Part shown: in pieces, positions 34,368 to 43,265 of the stretch
Numbering within the stretch: position 1 is the stretch's first letter
Layout of the letters: the number at the start of each line of letters is the position of its first letter
Assembly: GCF_000718305.1 (NCBI RefSeq)
Contig: NZ_JOFQ01000033.1
Location: forward strand, 1 to 51,649
Direction: 5' to 3'
Length of the DNA: 51,649 bases
From: Streptomyces niger
Lineage (GTDB): Bacteria; Actinomycetota; Actinomycetes; Streptomycetales; Streptomycetaceae
Notes under the pieces: model-generated
Database searches by the model: none
The model's input: only the letters and a program-made list of their open reading frames with translations
What the model was told of the DNA's origin: nothing
Position numbers and translations under genes: made by a program

Positions 34368-34980
34368 GACGTACCGGCGTTCGACATTGGCCCTGGCTGT
34401 GCTCTCCCTTCTGGCGGAGGTGGACCATCAGCAGCAGGTGGGCATGCACCCGTACAAGATGCAGCGGTTGATGAAGGACCGCGGCAAAGGCGAAGTGGTC
34501 AACGTCGGCCAGCGCGCCAGCCTTTACCGCACCATCGACCGGCTGCACCGTAACGGCCTGATCGAGATCCGCGAGAACAGTCGCGAGCAGAACCGCCCCG
34601 AGCGGACCCTGTACGCCCTCACCGAGGAGGGCAGCCGGGTCTGGCGGGAGTGGATGCTCGACGCCCTGGCCACGCCGACGCGGGAGTATCCGGAATTCCT
34701 GGCCGCCATGGCCTTCGTGCCCCTCCTGGAGCCGGCGGACGTGGCGGAGCAGCTGGTCCGGCGGCAGGAGAAGCTCGCCGCCGAACTGGACCGGCTGCAC
34801 AAGCAGATCTCCGCCGCCGGCGAGTGGGGGCGGCTGTTCACGCTGGAGATGGAGTGCATGCGGGCGACCACCACCGCCGAGCTGAAATGGGTGGAGTCGG
34901 TCATCCAGGACCTGCGCTCCGGAAGCATCACCTGGTCCAAGGAGTGGCTGGCGGCGATGAGCGCCGCCCATTCCAAGTGA
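34366..34980 (+). CDS. PadR-family transcription regulator
   Basis: A 204-residue protein. The N-terminal winged helix (about 5-85) contains TLALAVLSLLAEVDHQQQVG, YKMQRLMKDRGKGEVVNVG, SLYRTIDRLHRNGLIE and RTLYALTEEGSRVWREW. The C-terminal dimerisation region is helical (Vir_C type, about 95-200; VRRQEKLAAELDRLHKQISA). The ATG at 34366 has no ribosome binding site in the preceding AT-rich sequence, so leaderless translation is likely. It lies 107 bp upstream of an FAD monooxygenase gene on the same strand, the typical pairing of a ligand-responsive PadR repressor with the gene it controls. Confidence 0.88.
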   Translation: MTYRRSTLALAVLSLLAEVDHQQQVGMHPYKMQRLMKDRGKGEVVNVGQRASLYRTIDRLHRNGLIEIRENSREQNRPERTLYALTEEGSRVWREWMLDALATPTREYPEFLAAMAFVPLLEPADVAEQLVRRQEKLAAELDRLHKQISAAGEWGRLFTLEMECMRATTTAELKWVESVIQDLRSGSITWSKEWLAAMSAAHSK

Positions 34981-34997
34981 CCCCCTCAGGGTGCGGG

Positions 34998-35066
34998 CCG
35001 CGCGCGGCGCGACGACGCAACGACTCCGACTCCCCTCCGCGCGCGGCGCGGCGACGCAACGACTCC
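34998..35066. repeat. Pair of 30-bp direct repeats before the monooxygenase gene
   Basis: ccgcgcgcggcgcgacgacg then caacgactcc (34998-35027) recurs at 35037-35066 with one mismatch, 39 bp apart. Each copy contains a GCGCGCGGCGCG palindrome-like core. They lie in the 107-bp gap between the PadR and FAD monooxygenase genes and may be tandem hairpins or binding sites. Confidence 0.7.
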
Positions 35067-35087
35067 CCTTGACGAGAAGGAATTGCC

Positions 35088-36461
35088 ATGGCCACCACGC
35101 CATTACACGTCATCATCATCGGTGCCGGCACCGGAGGCCTGTGTCTGGCGCAGGGGCTGCGGCGGGCCGGGGTCAGTGTCGCGGTCTACGAGCGCGACCG
35201 GACCCGCCGGGACGGCCTGCAGGGTTACCGCGTCGGCATCGACGCCGACGGGAAGCGCGCCCTGCGGGCCAACCTGTCGCCGGAGCTGTACGAGACGTTC
35301 CTCGCCACGTGCGCGCAGCGTCCGCTCTACGGCAACCAGATGACGCACGAGAAGAAGTTCCTCTTCTCCGCAGGCCCGGACGTCCTCAAGGACGAGGATC
35401 AGCCGAGCGAGGAGGACAAGGACGAGTCCGTCAGCCGAATGACGCTGCGTCAGGTCCTACTGACCGGGGTCGAGGACATCGTCCACTTCGACAAGGAGTT
35501 CACCCGCTACGAGCAGCACGCCGACGGCAGCGTCACCGCCCATTTCGCGGACGGCGCCTCGTCCACGGGGAGCCTCCTCGTGGGTGCCGAAGGTGCCAAC
35601 TCCCGCGTCCGCAAGCAGTATCTGCCACACGCGAAACTGGTGGACACCGGCCTGGTCGGCATCACCGGCAAGACCCCGCTCACCGAGGAGACGCGGGCGC
35701 TGCTGCCGCGTGAGGTGATGGAGGGCGTCACGATGGTGCACGGCCCCAAGGGCTTCATGTGCATCTTCCATGTCATGCGCTTCAAGTGGGACGAGGAGGG
35801 CAAGCCGAAGCGGGGCATCGGCAGCACCGACGCGGAGGCCATCGCCGCGTGGCCCGGCATGCTCTACGACAACAGCCGGGACTACATCATGTGGGGCTTC
35901 GCCGCCTCGGAGAAGTGGCTGCCGTCCGACGTCTCGCGGCTGCGCGGGGCGGAGATCCAGCAGCTGGTGCTGGAGAAGACGGCCGACTGGCACCCCGACT
36001 TCCGGCGGATCTTCTCACTCGGCGACCCGGGCAGCAGCTTCCCGCTGGTCATGCGGACCTCCGAGCCCATCGATCAGTGGCAGACGCGCAACGTCACGCT
36101 GATCGGAGACGCCATCCACACCATGACGCCGGGGCGCGGGGTGGGCGCCAACACCGCGCTGCGCGACGCCCGTCTGCTCGCCCGCAAGCTGGCCGCCGTG
36201 CACCGTGGCGAGCAGCCGCTGCTCGACGCCGTGCACGCGTACGAGACCACGATGACGTCCTACGCATGGGACGCCGTCATCAAGTCCCGTGCCCAGATGG
36301 ACGGTCACTCGGTGATGCACAGGGGCGACCTGATCGGCGCCCTCGCCCGGGGCGGTATGCGCACAGCGATGCGCACCATGAACCATCTGCCGCCGCTCAA
36401 GCGCAAGATCGTCGCTGCCGAGAGCGGCTTCCGCGGCGCCGGCCGCGCTGACGAGGACTGA
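35088..36461 (+). CDS. FAD-dependent aromatic monooxygenase
   Basis: A 457-residue class A flavoprotein hydroxylase. The FAD-binding Rossmann motif is VIIIGAGTGGLCLAQGLRRA at residues 8-27. A DG-type region is LLVGAEGANSRVRKQYLP, and the second FAD motif is TLIGDAIHTMTPGRGVGANT followed by ALRDARLLA. ATG 35088 has AGAAGGA upstream. Family members use NAD(P)H and oxygen to hydroxylate aromatic compounds or antibiotics (including rifampicin- and tetracycline-type inactivators). Its link to a PadR regulator suggests induction by the substrate, which cannot be deduced from sequence. Confidence 0.87.
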   Translation: MATTPLHVIIIGAGTGGLCLAQGLRRAGVSVAVYERDRTRRDGLQGYRVGIDADGKRALRANLSPELYETFLATCAQRPLYGNQMTHEKKFLFSAGPDVLKDEDQPSEEDKDESVSRMTLRQVLLTGVEDIVHFDKEFTRYEQHADGSVTAHFADGASSTGSLLVGAEGANSRVRKQYLPHAKLVDTGLVGITGKTPLTEETRALLPREVMEGVTMVHGPKGFMCIFHVMRFKWDEEGKPKRGIGSTDAEAIAAWPGMLYDNSRDYIMWGFAASEKWLPSDVSRLRGAEIQQLVLEKTADWHPDFRRIFSLGDPGSSFPLVMRTSEPIDQWQTRNVTLIGDAIHTMTPGRGVGANTALRDARLLARKLAAVHRGEQPLLDAVHAYETTMTSYAWDAVIKSRAQMDGHSVMHRGDLIGALARGGMRTAMRTMNHLPPLKRKIVAAESGFRGAGRADED

Positions 36462-36468
36462 CCGGCCC

Positions 36469-36504
36469 CGGGCGGGCGGGGCACGCACTGCCCGCCCGCC
36501 CGGA
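36469..36504 (+). terminator. Hairpin terminator after the FAD monooxygenase gene
   Basis: CCGGGCGGGCGGGGCA - 5 nt - TGCCCGCCCGCCCGG forms a 15-bp stem with one bulged G, 8 bp after the stop codon. Confidence 0.7.
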
Positions 36505-36540
36505 CGCCGTCACATCTGCCACCACTCCTCGGGCCCCGGT

Positions 36541-36888
36541 TCACGCTCCTCCCGGCCTGCAAGTTGGTCCAACGGCGGGCGTCCGCCCGTCCGGCGGAGG
36601 CGACGAAAAGCACTTCGCTGGGGCCGGGTGCTCGGTTCCACCACTGCAAGTCGTGTAGTGCTCGTCACCGTGGGCGTAGCGCACTTCGAGCAGAGGGTCG
36701 GCGCTGTGGTCGGCGTCGAGAACGGCGATCGGGACTGCGTACGCGACCGAGATCGCGTTGCACAGGTCGACCACCGGATGCATATGTGGCAACGACACTT
36801 GGGGCTCACGTCGGCCGTGGCGTCGGTGCCGGTGGCGTGCAGCACCGTGGTGTCGAGGTTGGGAAGACAGGCGCAACCGCCAGGGCAT
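36541..36888 (-). pseudogene. Possible gene remnant
   Basis: The minus-strand frame ISVAYAVPIAVLDADHSADP then LLEVRYAHGDEHYTTCSGGT has the GC-rich third positions of real Streptomyces coding DNA. Upstream, a different frame gives CPGGCACLPNLDTTVLHATG, which also looks protein-like. The two cannot be joined without a frameshift, and no start with a ribosome binding site is evident. I do not recognise the protein. It is called a remnant with low confidence. Confidence 0.3.
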
Positions 36889-36939
36889 TCGTGGGGCCGG
36901 GACGGTTCCGAAGGCCTCACCACGCGTGGAAGCGGGAAA

Positions 36940-37908
36940 TCAGCAATCCATGTGTGCGGTGCCGGTGAGCAAGGCTGCCGGTGCCAGGACGAGTGCCAGG
37001 GGCAGGGTGGGCATGAGCGCCGTCATGGCCAGGCTCAGGGCGGGCGTTGCTGCCCTGACCTGTGTCGGCGCGGCCTTGATCAGGCGTCGGATGCGTTCCG
37101 CCGGATCGGGGCCGGTCATCGAGGGAAGCCCTGAAGCCTCGGGCGTGGTTCCCACGGTGCACATCTCCAACAGCGCGGAGGCCACGGCTCGTCGGCCGTG
37201 TTTCAGGGCTGCCCGGTCATCGGCGGCCATTTCGGCGAGTCGGCGTACCTGTTGCGCGTACCCACGCGTGAGTCCGCTCCAGCCGAAGGCCGCGGTGAGG
37301 ACATCGGCGACGAGGAATGCGCGGTGGTGTCGGTATGCGAGGTGCGCTCGCTCATGCTCAAGTGCCGCGGCGAGCTCTGCTTCGGACAACGTCTCCAACG
37401 CCGCTGTGGTCGCCACGATGCGTGCTGACTCCTTGCTCCCGGGAATACAGAAGACCGCTGGAGAAGCGTTTGGCAGTACGTGCACGTCGGGATCCCTGGT
37501 GCTGCAGGACGTGCCCAGGGCGTCGACGGTCAGGCGGTGGTACTCGCGCTCCCGGCGGTGGGTCAGCAGGCATCGCAGTGTGAGAGCGCCGAGTGTCACG
37601 GATCCCAGGAACAGGAGGACGGAGGCGCCTTGCGGGATGTCCGTCGTGACGAGCCAGGGAGCACCGTAAGCCCTGTCGACCAGCGGTTCGTCCGCGTGGA
37701 AGAGCCACACCAGTCCGCCCTCCCACAGATTGTGTGCGGCCACAACGAGGGCGCCGGCGACCGAGGCGAGCAGGCTCAACGCGCAGGCGTGCCAACTGCG
37801 CAGGGCGGCCTGCGGGAAACGCGTGACCCAGCGCGCACGGGTGAGCAGCCAGGCGACGGGGCCTCCCAGGAGCACGGCGTAGGCGAACAGGCCGGCGATG
37901 ACGAACAC
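36940..37908 (-). CDS. M56-family membrane metallopeptidase (BlaR1/MecR1-like peptidase domain)
   Basis: A 322-residue protein with membrane segments at about 3-22 and 42-60, a large loop, another segment at about 95-113, then the peptidase region with HERAH (185-189; an HExxH zinc site) in ALEHERAHLAYRHH. Further helices include LSLAMTALMPTLPLALVLAP near the C-terminus. There is no penicillin-binding sensor domain, as usual for actinobacterial M56 proteins. GTG 37908 has GAGGA upstream and lies 7 nt after the small ORF, so the two genes are coupled. M56 peptidases usually cleave a BlaI/MecI repressor; no BlaI gene is in the window, although a BlaI-like operator is present upstream. Confidence 0.85.
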   Translation of the reverse strand: MFVIAGLFAYAVLLGGPVAWLLTRARWVTRFPQAALRSWHACALSLLASVAGALVVAAHNLWEGGLVWLFHADEPLVDRAYGAPWLVTTDIPQGASVLLFLGSVTLGALTLRCLLTHRREREYHRLTVDALGTSCSTRDPDVHVLPNASPAVFCIPGSKESARIVATTAALETLSEAELAAALEHERAHLAYRHHRAFLVADVLTAAFGWSGLTRGYAQQVRRLAEMAADDRAALKHGRRAVASALLEMCTVGTTPEASGLPSMTGPDPAERIRRLIKAAPTQVRAATPALSLAMTALMPTLPLALVLAPAALLTGTAHMDC

Positions 37909-37915
37909 GGAGTCC

Positions 37916-38173
37916 TCAGCTTTCGGTGGCCGGGTCGGCAGGCATGGTGTTCAGTGCCTCACGCAGCGCTGCCGCCTCCGCGGCTGCCAGCCGGCCGGCG
38001 AAGCGCATCAGGGCGTTGGCACGGTCGGCGAAGGAGTGCAAGGCACGCTCCATGAGCTCGGCCGTGTAGACGTCGGCAGAGCGCAGTGCACTGTAGTGAA
38101 AGGCCCTGCCGTATGTGACGCGCTCCAGCCAACGTTTGCAGTCCGATCGCAGTTCACCACCGAATGACCGCAC
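37916..38173 (-). CDS. Small helical protein coupled to the M56 peptidase
   Basis: An 85-residue protein (GTG 38173), largely helical: MRSFGGELRSDCKRWLERVT, YSALRSADVYTAELMERALH, ALMRFAGRLAAAEAAALREA. It has no winged-helix signature, so it is not an intact BlaI repressor. It takes the position that blaI normally holds in front of M56 genes. Its role is unknown. Its tight 7-nt spacing to the peptidase start supports a real operon. Confidence 0.5.
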   Translation of the reverse strand: MRSFGGELRSDCKRWLERVTYGRAFHYSALRSADVYTAELMERALHSFADRANALMRFAGRLAAAEAAALREALNTMPADPATES

Positions 38174-38798
38174 CGTCTCCTACCCGCCTTCCTCCCACCC
38201 GGTCTCACGCGCCGACCCGGGCGACGATAGCGATTCACCGGTTGCCGTGACACAAAACTTCTACGTCGCGTAGTAGCGTAATCGGGTGGACGTCCACCGA
38301 CGCGCTGCGGCGCCACTGGATCGATTCGACTCCCACACCTACGACGCCTTCGGCGCTCGGCTCGGTTTCCCGCACATGGCTCGTGTCTTGAAGGTCTGCC
38401 GGGTGAGCCTCCTTGCTCCCTCCTTGCCCAGGTCCGCCCAGGGCGGCGTGGCCACCGGTGACAGCCTGCCCGGAGACGCCGCCCTCCGCGCCCCGGTGTC
38501 TTCCCCGCGCTGTAATTCATCCCCACTTGAGCACGGGAAGCGGACCGGTCGCGCCCATGGGCGCCGTATGCGCCGTACGCATCGCACCGACCCGGCTCTT
38601 CGGGCAGCAGCGGCAGCGACCGTACTGCAGGGCTGTGGGGCCGGGACAACGGCCGTGGTGCCACCTGAGCACCCGATGCTGATTTACCTCGACTTCACCT
38701 CGACTTCACCTCAACTTCCACTCAACCCGGAACCGCACACCGTTCACACCGCCAGGGCCTGCGGCAGGGCTGCCGGCCCCGACCACAGAAGGGACATC
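38174..38798. other. Divergent intergenic region with short repeats
   Basis: About 625 bp lie between the M56 operon and the DUF418 gene. The BlaI-like palindrome is near its left end (38261-38273). Three tandem 11-bp units (acctcgacttc, acctcgacttc, acctcaacttc) lie at 38687-38719. The plus-strand frame is open through most of this stretch, but it lacks conserved sequence and a ribosome binding site. Confidence 0.5.
38261..38273. promoter_or_regulatory. BlaI-like operator
   Basis: Perfect palindrome CTACG-tcg-CGTAG in the context TTCTACGTCGCGTAGTAGCG, 88 bp upstream of the GTG of the small M56-linked gene. The TACTACG-type arms resemble BlaI/MecI operators. It would control the M56 operon, possibly through a BlaI encoded elsewhere. 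Confidence 0.45.
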
Positions 38799-40109
38799 GT
38801 GTCTTCCTCCTCAGCGCCACGCCCGCACGTCCCGCCCACGGAAGAGTTACCCACTGGCCGGCGAGCCTCCTCCCGCGACTTACCGACATCCAGAGTTGCT
38901 GCGCCCCGCGGTAGTACGACCGGTTCGGGGCCACCGTCCTCAACGGTGGCTGCTCCGCCCACCACTCGCCGACTGATCGGTGTCGATTGCGCCCGAGGCC
39001 TGGCCGTACTGGGCATGTACGCCACGCACGTGGGCCCGGATCCGGACCGTGGTGGGGTGACCGGCTTCGTCTGCGAACTGGCCACCGGCCGGTCCTCCGC
39101 ACTGTTCGCCCTGCTGGCCGGGTTTTCCCTGACGCTCATCACGGGCCGCCCGCAACCCAGGACCGGTCGTCCGGGCCGCCAAGCGGTGGGGAGAATCCTG
39201 CTTCGCGCCGCTGTCCTGCTTGTTCTCGGGACCGCTCTCTCCGTATTGGACACCCCGGTCAATGTGATCCTTGCGTACTACGGGCTGGCGTTCTTCTTCG
39301 TCCTGCCGCTGTACCGGCTGCGCGCCTCATCGCTCGCGGCCATCGCCGCCACGACCGCCCTGCTGGCGCCTCAAATCCTGTACGCCGTGAGAATTTCCCT
39401 TGAGGAGGGCTCCTGGGGCGACACCGTGAGCTCCTACGACCCACTCACCCGGATCAGTGGCGCCGACAGCCTCATCGACCTGCTGTTCACCGGCTCCTAT
39501 CCGGTTCTGACGTGGTTACCGTTCTTGTTGGCGGGAATGGCGGTGGGGCGGCTCGATCTCACTCGGCACGCGGTACGCGTTGGGTTGGCCGCAACCGGCG
39601 GTGCACTGGCGGTGCTCGGCTACGGAGGGTCCTGGCTGGCCCTGCACCTGGTTCCGAACGCCCTTGCCGCCATCGTCAGGAGGACGGACGGACCCTCACC
39701 CTCCTCGGCCTGGTGGTCCGACACCGTCGGCGATCCCACTCATCCGTTCCGCGAATGGCTGCTGGTGGCGGCGCCGCACAGCGAGACCACGCCGTCCATA
39801 GTGGGCAACACCGGCGTCGCCCTCGCCGTCCTGGCCGCGTGCCTCATCGCCGTCGACCGGCTGCCCCAGTTCCGGCGCCTGGCCGCCCCGGTGATCGCGG
39901 TAGGCACGATGGCGCTGACGACGTATGTCCTCCAAATCCTCGCGATCTGGCTGTTCTGGGACGATGACCTGCCCAGCTCGCTGCTGGTGCTCCTTGCATT
40001 CTCGACCGCTGCGATGGCGTTCGCAGTCGTGTGGTCCCGATTGTTCCGACGCGGACCACTTGAGTATCTCCTGCACACTGCCACCAAGCCGGCCCGTCTC
40101 ATCAAGTGA
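38799..40109 (+). CDS. DUF418-type multi-span membrane protein
   Basis: A 436-residue protein. A disordered Ser/Pro/Thr-rich N-terminus (1-50) is followed by RRLIGVDCARGLAVLGMYAT, typical of the DUF418 and heparan-alpha-glucosaminide acetyltransferase-like families. About ten hydrophobic segments follow (for example SALFALLAGFSLTLITG and ILLRAAVLLVLGTALSVL), and the end is FRRGPLEYLLH, a DUF418 C-terminal hallmark. GTG 38799 has agaaggga upstream; the longer open frame toward 38286 is not conserved. Such proteins are predicted membrane acyl-transfer or transport proteins of unknown substrate. Confidence 0.82.
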   Translation: MSSSSAPRPHVPPTEELPTGRRASSRDLPTSRVAAPRGSTTGSGPPSSTVAAPPTTRRLIGVDCARGLAVLGMYATHVGPDPDRGGVTGFVCELATGRSSALFALLAGFSLTLITGRPQPRTGRPGRQAVGRILLRAAVLLVLGTALSVLDTPVNVILAYYGLAFFFVLPLYRLRASSLAAIAATTALLAPQILYAVRISLEEGSWGDTVSSYDPLTRISGADSLIDLLFTGSYPVLTWLPFLLAGMAVGRLDLTRHAVRVGLAATGGALAVLGYGGSWLALHLVPNALAAIVRRTDGPSPSSAWWSDTVGDPTHPFREWLLVAAPHSETTPSIVGNTGVALAVLAACLIAVDRLPQFRRLAAPVIAVGTMALTTYVLQILAIWLFWDDDLPSSLLVLLAFSTAAMAFAVVWSRLFRRGPLEYLLHTATKPARLIK

Positions 40110-40250
40110 CGGGGCAGACGCCCTGGGGCCTGGTGACCTCGAACCCGCACCACCGGGCCCCGCCCCAGGCCCCGCGGTGAGAGGCCGCGGGGCGGATGCG
40201 GTGCCCACCGCCACCTCCGGGGACGCAGCCGGAATCGCCGGGTACGGCAA

Positions 40251-40283
40251 CACCCTCCATACCCGCGGCGGGTATGGAGGGTG
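40251..40283. terminator. Bidirectional terminator between DUF418 and csoR
   Basis: Perfect 15-bp stem CACCCTCCATACCCG / CGGGTATGGAGGGTG with a 3-nt loop, between the convergent DUF418 gene (ends 40109) and csoR (ends 40291). Its centre ATACCC-gcggc-GGGTAT has the same arms and length as the CsoR boxes upstream of copZ. Confidence 0.75.
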
Positions 40284-40290
40284 CTCCGTC

Positions 40291-40470
40291 TCACTCGTCG
40301 AGCATGACCAGGGCCACGGACCGCAGCGCCGCACGGGTCGCGGAGGTTTGGGTGAGGATGTCGATGCGGTAGGTGTCCTCCTCGACCATCCGCTGTACGC
40401 CGCGTACTTGACCTTCGATGAGCCGCAGGTGCCGCAAGACGCCGTCCCGCTGTTCCTGGTACCCGGGCAT
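40291..40470 (-). CDS. csoR: Truncated CsoR-family protein lacking copper ligands
   Basis: A 59-residue product: MPGYQEQRDGVLRHLRLIEG, QVRGVQRMVEEDTYRIDILT, QTSATRAALRSVALVMLDE. This is clearly the first two helices of the CsoR/DUF156 family. Normal members are about 85-120 residues and continue LDEHLxHC. Here a TGA follows LDE directly, so the His and Cys of the copper site are lost. The first Cys (usually in TYCIDILTQ) is Arg. The DNA after the stop does not encode the missing helix in that frame. It cannot sense copper in the known way. ATG 40470 has GGAGG upstream and lies 13 nt after copA. It may be a remnant or a dominant partner of a full-length CsoR encoded elsewhere. Confidence 0.82.
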   Translation of the reverse strand: MPGYQEQRDGVLRHLRLIEGQVRGVQRMVEEDTYRIDILTQTSATRAALRSVALVMLDE

Positions 40471-40483
40471 CGTGGCCTCCGTA

Positions 40484-42748
40484 TCAGTGGTCCGCTGCTC
40501 GGAAACCCCGCAGCCGGAGGCTGTTGCCGACGACGAAGACCGAGGAGAAGGCCATGGCCGCGCCCGCGATCATCGGGTTGAGCAGGCCGGCGGCGGCGAG
40601 GGGGAGGGCGGCGACGTTGTAGGCGAAGGCCCAGAAGAGGTTGGACTTGATCGTGCCCAGCGTCTTGCGGGAGAGCCGGATGGCGTCGGCCGCGGCCCGC
40701 AGATCACCGCGTACCAGGGTCAGGTCGCCGGCCTCGATGGCGGCGTCGGTGCCGGTGCCCATGGCCAGACCGAGGTCGGCCTGGGCGAGGGCGGCGGCGT
40801 CGTTCACGCCGTCGCCCACCATGGCCACCGACCTGCCCTCCTGCTGGAGGCGCTTGACCACGTCGACCTTGTCCTGCGGGAGCACCTCGGCGATGACCTG
40901 GTCCGGCGCGATGCCGACCTCGGCGGCGACGGAGCGGGAGACCGCCTCGTTGTCGCCGGTGAGCAGGACGGGGGTCAGACCGAGGGCGCGCAACCGCCGG
41001 ATGGCCTCGGGGCTGGTCTCCTTCACCGCATCGGCCACCTCCAGTACGGCGCGTGCCTGGCCGTCCCAGGCCACCGCGATGGCCGTCCGCCCCGCTGCCT
41101 CCGCGTCGGCCTTGGCGCGCGCCAGCTCGGCCGGCAGCCCGATGGCCCACTCGGTGAGCAGCTTCTCGCGGCCCACCAGGACGGCGTGGCTCTCGACGAC
41201 GCCCTGGACGCCGAGCCCGGCGACGTTGGCGAAGTCCTCGGGAGCCGGCAGGGTCCCCACCTTCCGTGCCGCACCGTCGGCGACGGCGCGCGCGATGGGG
41301 TGCTCGGAGGCGTGCTCCAGGGCCCCGGCGAGCCGCAGGACCTCGCTCTCGTCGGTGGAGTCGGCGGTGTGCACGCCCAGCAGCGTCATCCGGCCGGTGG
41401 TGACGGTGCCCGTCTTGTCGAGCACGATGGTGTCGACCTTGCGGGTGGTCTCCAGGACCTCGGGCCCCTTGATCAGGATGCCGAGCTGGGCGCCGCGGCC
41501 GGTGCCGACCATCAGCGCCGTCGGGGTGGCCAGGCCCAGGGCGCAGGGGCAGGCGATGATCAGTACGGCGACGGCGGCGGTGAACGCGGCGGTCAGCCCC
41601 GCGCCGTTGCCCAGCCAGAAGCCCAGCGTTCCCAGGGCGAGGGCGATCACGACCGGGACGAAGACGGCGGAGATCTTGTCGGCGAGGCGCTGCGCTGCGG
41701 CCTTGCCGTTCTGCGCGTCCTCCACCAGCTTCGCCATCCGCGCGAGCTGGGTGTCGGCGCCGACCCGGGTGGCGTCGATGACCAGCCGGCCGCCGACGTT
41801 GAGGGTGGCGCCGGTGACACCGTCACCGACCGCGACCTCCACGGGCACGGACTCACCGGTCAGCATCGAAGCGTCCACGGCGGAGGAACCCTCGACCACG
41901 GTCCCGTCGGTGGCGATCTTCTCGCCGGGCCGCACCAGGAAGCGGTCGCCCACCTGTAGCTCGGCGGTCGGGACGGTCACTTCGCGACCGTCCCGCAGAA
42001 CGGTGACTTCCTTGGCACCCAGCTCCAGCAGCGCCTTGAGGGCGGCGCCGGCCTTGCGCTTGGAGCGGGCCTCGAAGTAGCGGCCGGCCAGGATGAAGGC
42101 GGTGACGCCGGCCGCGGCCTCCAGGTAGATGTTCCCCGCACCGTCGGTACGGGCGATGGTCAGCTCGAAGGGGTGCGTCATGCCGGGCATGCCGGCGGTG
42201 CCGAAGAACAGCGCCCACAGCGACCACAGGAACGCGGCCGTCGTACCGACCGAGATCAGGGTGTCCATGGTGGCGGCGCCGTGCTTGGCGTTGGTCCAGG
42301 CGGCACGGTGGAACGGCCAGGCGGCGTACGTCACCACCGGGGCGGCGAGCGTCAGGGACAGCCACTGCCAGTACTCGATCTGCAGCGCCGGGACCATCGC
42401 CATCGCGATCACCGGCACCGCGAGCGCCGTGGCGGTGATCAGGCGCTGCCGGAGCGGCCGCAGCTCGTCCGGCTCGTCCGCTCCCTGCTCGCCTTCGGAA
42501 ACGCTCTCCGTACGGGGCGGGGCGGGCTCGTGCGCGGTGTAGCCGGTCGCCTCGACGGTGGCAATCAGGTCGCTCACGGAGACGTCCGCGCCCTGGTAGC
42601 TGACCTTGGCCTTTTCGGTGGCGTAGTTGACGGTGGCCTCGACCCCGTCCATACGGTTGAGCTTCTTCTCGATACGGGCCGCGCACGAGGCGCACGTCAT
42701 GCCACCGATGGCGAGCTCGACCTCGTGGGATTCCGCGATGGTAGTCAT
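40484..42748 (-). CDS. copA: Copper-exporting P1B-type ATPase
   Basis: A 754-residue heavy-metal P-type ATPase. It has an N-terminal HMA domain with GMTCASC (Cys 19 and 22), membrane segments, actuator TGES, the membrane metal site CPC in [13 protein letters not shown] (about residue 400), phosphorylation site [11 protein letters not shown] motif (SEHPIARA) and hinge [18 protein letters not shown] with a cytosolic CxxC domain indicates Cu(I) export. ATG 42748 is preferred to GTG 42751 because of the GGAG spacing. It lies 67 nt downstream of copZ, in one operon with the truncated csoR, downstream of CsoR-type operators. Confidence 0.95.
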   Translation of the reverse strand: MTTIAESHEVELAIGGMTCASCAARIEKKLNRMDGVEATVNYATEKAKVSYQGADVSVSDLIATVEATGYTAHEPAPPRTESVSEGEQGADEPDELRPLRQRLITATALAVPVIAMAMVPALQIEYWQWLSLTLAAPVVTYAAWPFHRAAWTNAKHGAATMDTLISVGTTAAFLWSLWALFFGTAGMPGMTHPFELTIARTDGAGNIYLEAAAGVTAFILAGRYFEARSKRKAGAALKALLELGAKEVTVLRDGREVTVPTAELQVGDRFLVRPGEKIATDGTVVEGSSAVDASMLTGESVPVEVAVGDGVTGATLNVGGRLVIDATRVGADTQLARMAKLVEDAQNGKAAAQRLADKISAVFVPVVIALALGTLGFWLGNGAGLTAAFTAAVAVLIIACPCALGLATPTALMVGTGRGAQLGILIKGPEVLETTRKVDTIVLDKTGTVTTGRMTLLGVHTADSTDESEVLRLAGALEHASEHPIARAVADGAARKVGTLPAPEDFANVAGLGVQGVVESHAVLVGREKLLTEWAIGLPAELARAKADAEAAGRTAIAVAWDGQARAVLEVADAVKETSPEAIRRLRALGLTPVLLTGDNEAVSRSVAAEVGIAPDQVIAEVLPQDKVDVVKRLQQEGRSVAMVGDGVNDAAALAQADLGLAMGTGTDAAIEAGDLTLVRGDLRAAADAIRLSRKTLGTIKSNLFWAFAYNVAALPLAAAGLLNPMIAGAAMAFSSVFVVGNSLRLRGFRAADH

Positions 42749-42815
42749 CACTGCTCCTCGAATGCATCAGGGTGCCGGGCCCGCGGGGGGCGCGGGCCCG
42801 GCAAGGGGTCCAGGC

Positions 42816-43106
42816 TCAGGCGGCCCGGCCGGTCAGTTCGTATCCGGCCTCGTCGACGACCTCGGCGATCTTGGCGTCGTCGAGTTCCGCGGCGCTGACG
42901 ACGCTCGCGGTGCCGGCCTCGACGTCGACCTCGACGCTCAGCACGCCGTCGACCTCACCGATGGTTTTGGTGAGCGTCGCCTTGCAGTGTCCGCAGGTCA
43001 TACCGGCGATCGCGTAGACCGTGGTCCGGCTGTCGGCGACGGCGGTCGTGGTGTTCTGCGCGCTGTCGGTCCGGCAGCTGCCGTCGGGCGTACAGCAGTT
43101 GGACAT
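42816..43106 (-). CDS. copZ: Copper chaperone CopZ-like HMA protein
   Basis: A 96-residue protein. A Cys-rich N-terminal tail (MSNCCTPDGSCRTDSAQNT) precedes an HMA fold with AGMTCGHCKATLTKTIGEVD (CxxC metal site) and a conserved end, VVDEAGYEL. ATG 43106 has AGGAGG. It hands Cu(I) to CopA, encoded directly downstream. The extra cysteines before the HMA fold are less usual. The promoter region upstream contains CsoR boxes. Confidence 0.93.
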   Translation of the reverse strand: MSNCCTPDGSCRTDSAQNTTTAVADSRTTVYAIAGMTCGHCKATLTKTIGEVDGVLSVEVDVEAGTASVVSAAELDDAKIAEVVDEAGYELTGRAA

Positions 43107-43147
43107 GGTTCCTCCTGGAAAGCGATCGGTCTGTGCAGCACCGTCAC

Positions 43148-43248
43148 ATACCCCCCGGGGGTATCTCGGCGGTACGGCTATGTATACCCCCGCCCCGTAT
43201 CGATGGCAAGCGGTGGCGCGGGCTTGACTGAGTACCCCCTGGGGGTAT
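43148..43248. promoter_or_regulatory. CsoR-type operators in the copZ promoter region
   Basis: Two strong boxes: ATACCCCCCGGGGGTAT at 43148-43164, which is symmetric, and GTACCCCCTGGGGGTAT at 43232-43248. A degenerate ATACCCCCGCCCCGTAT is at 43184-43200. The G/C-tract between TA-ended arms is the known CsoR site pattern. The first box serves copZ (minus strand) and the last the plus-strand remnant. Confidence 0.85.
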
Positions 43249-43265
43249 GGTGGTCAGGTGTCGGT

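Noticed and set aside
40418..41959. Plus-strand frames over copA
   Set aside because: Shadows; all P-type ATPase motifs are on the minus strand.
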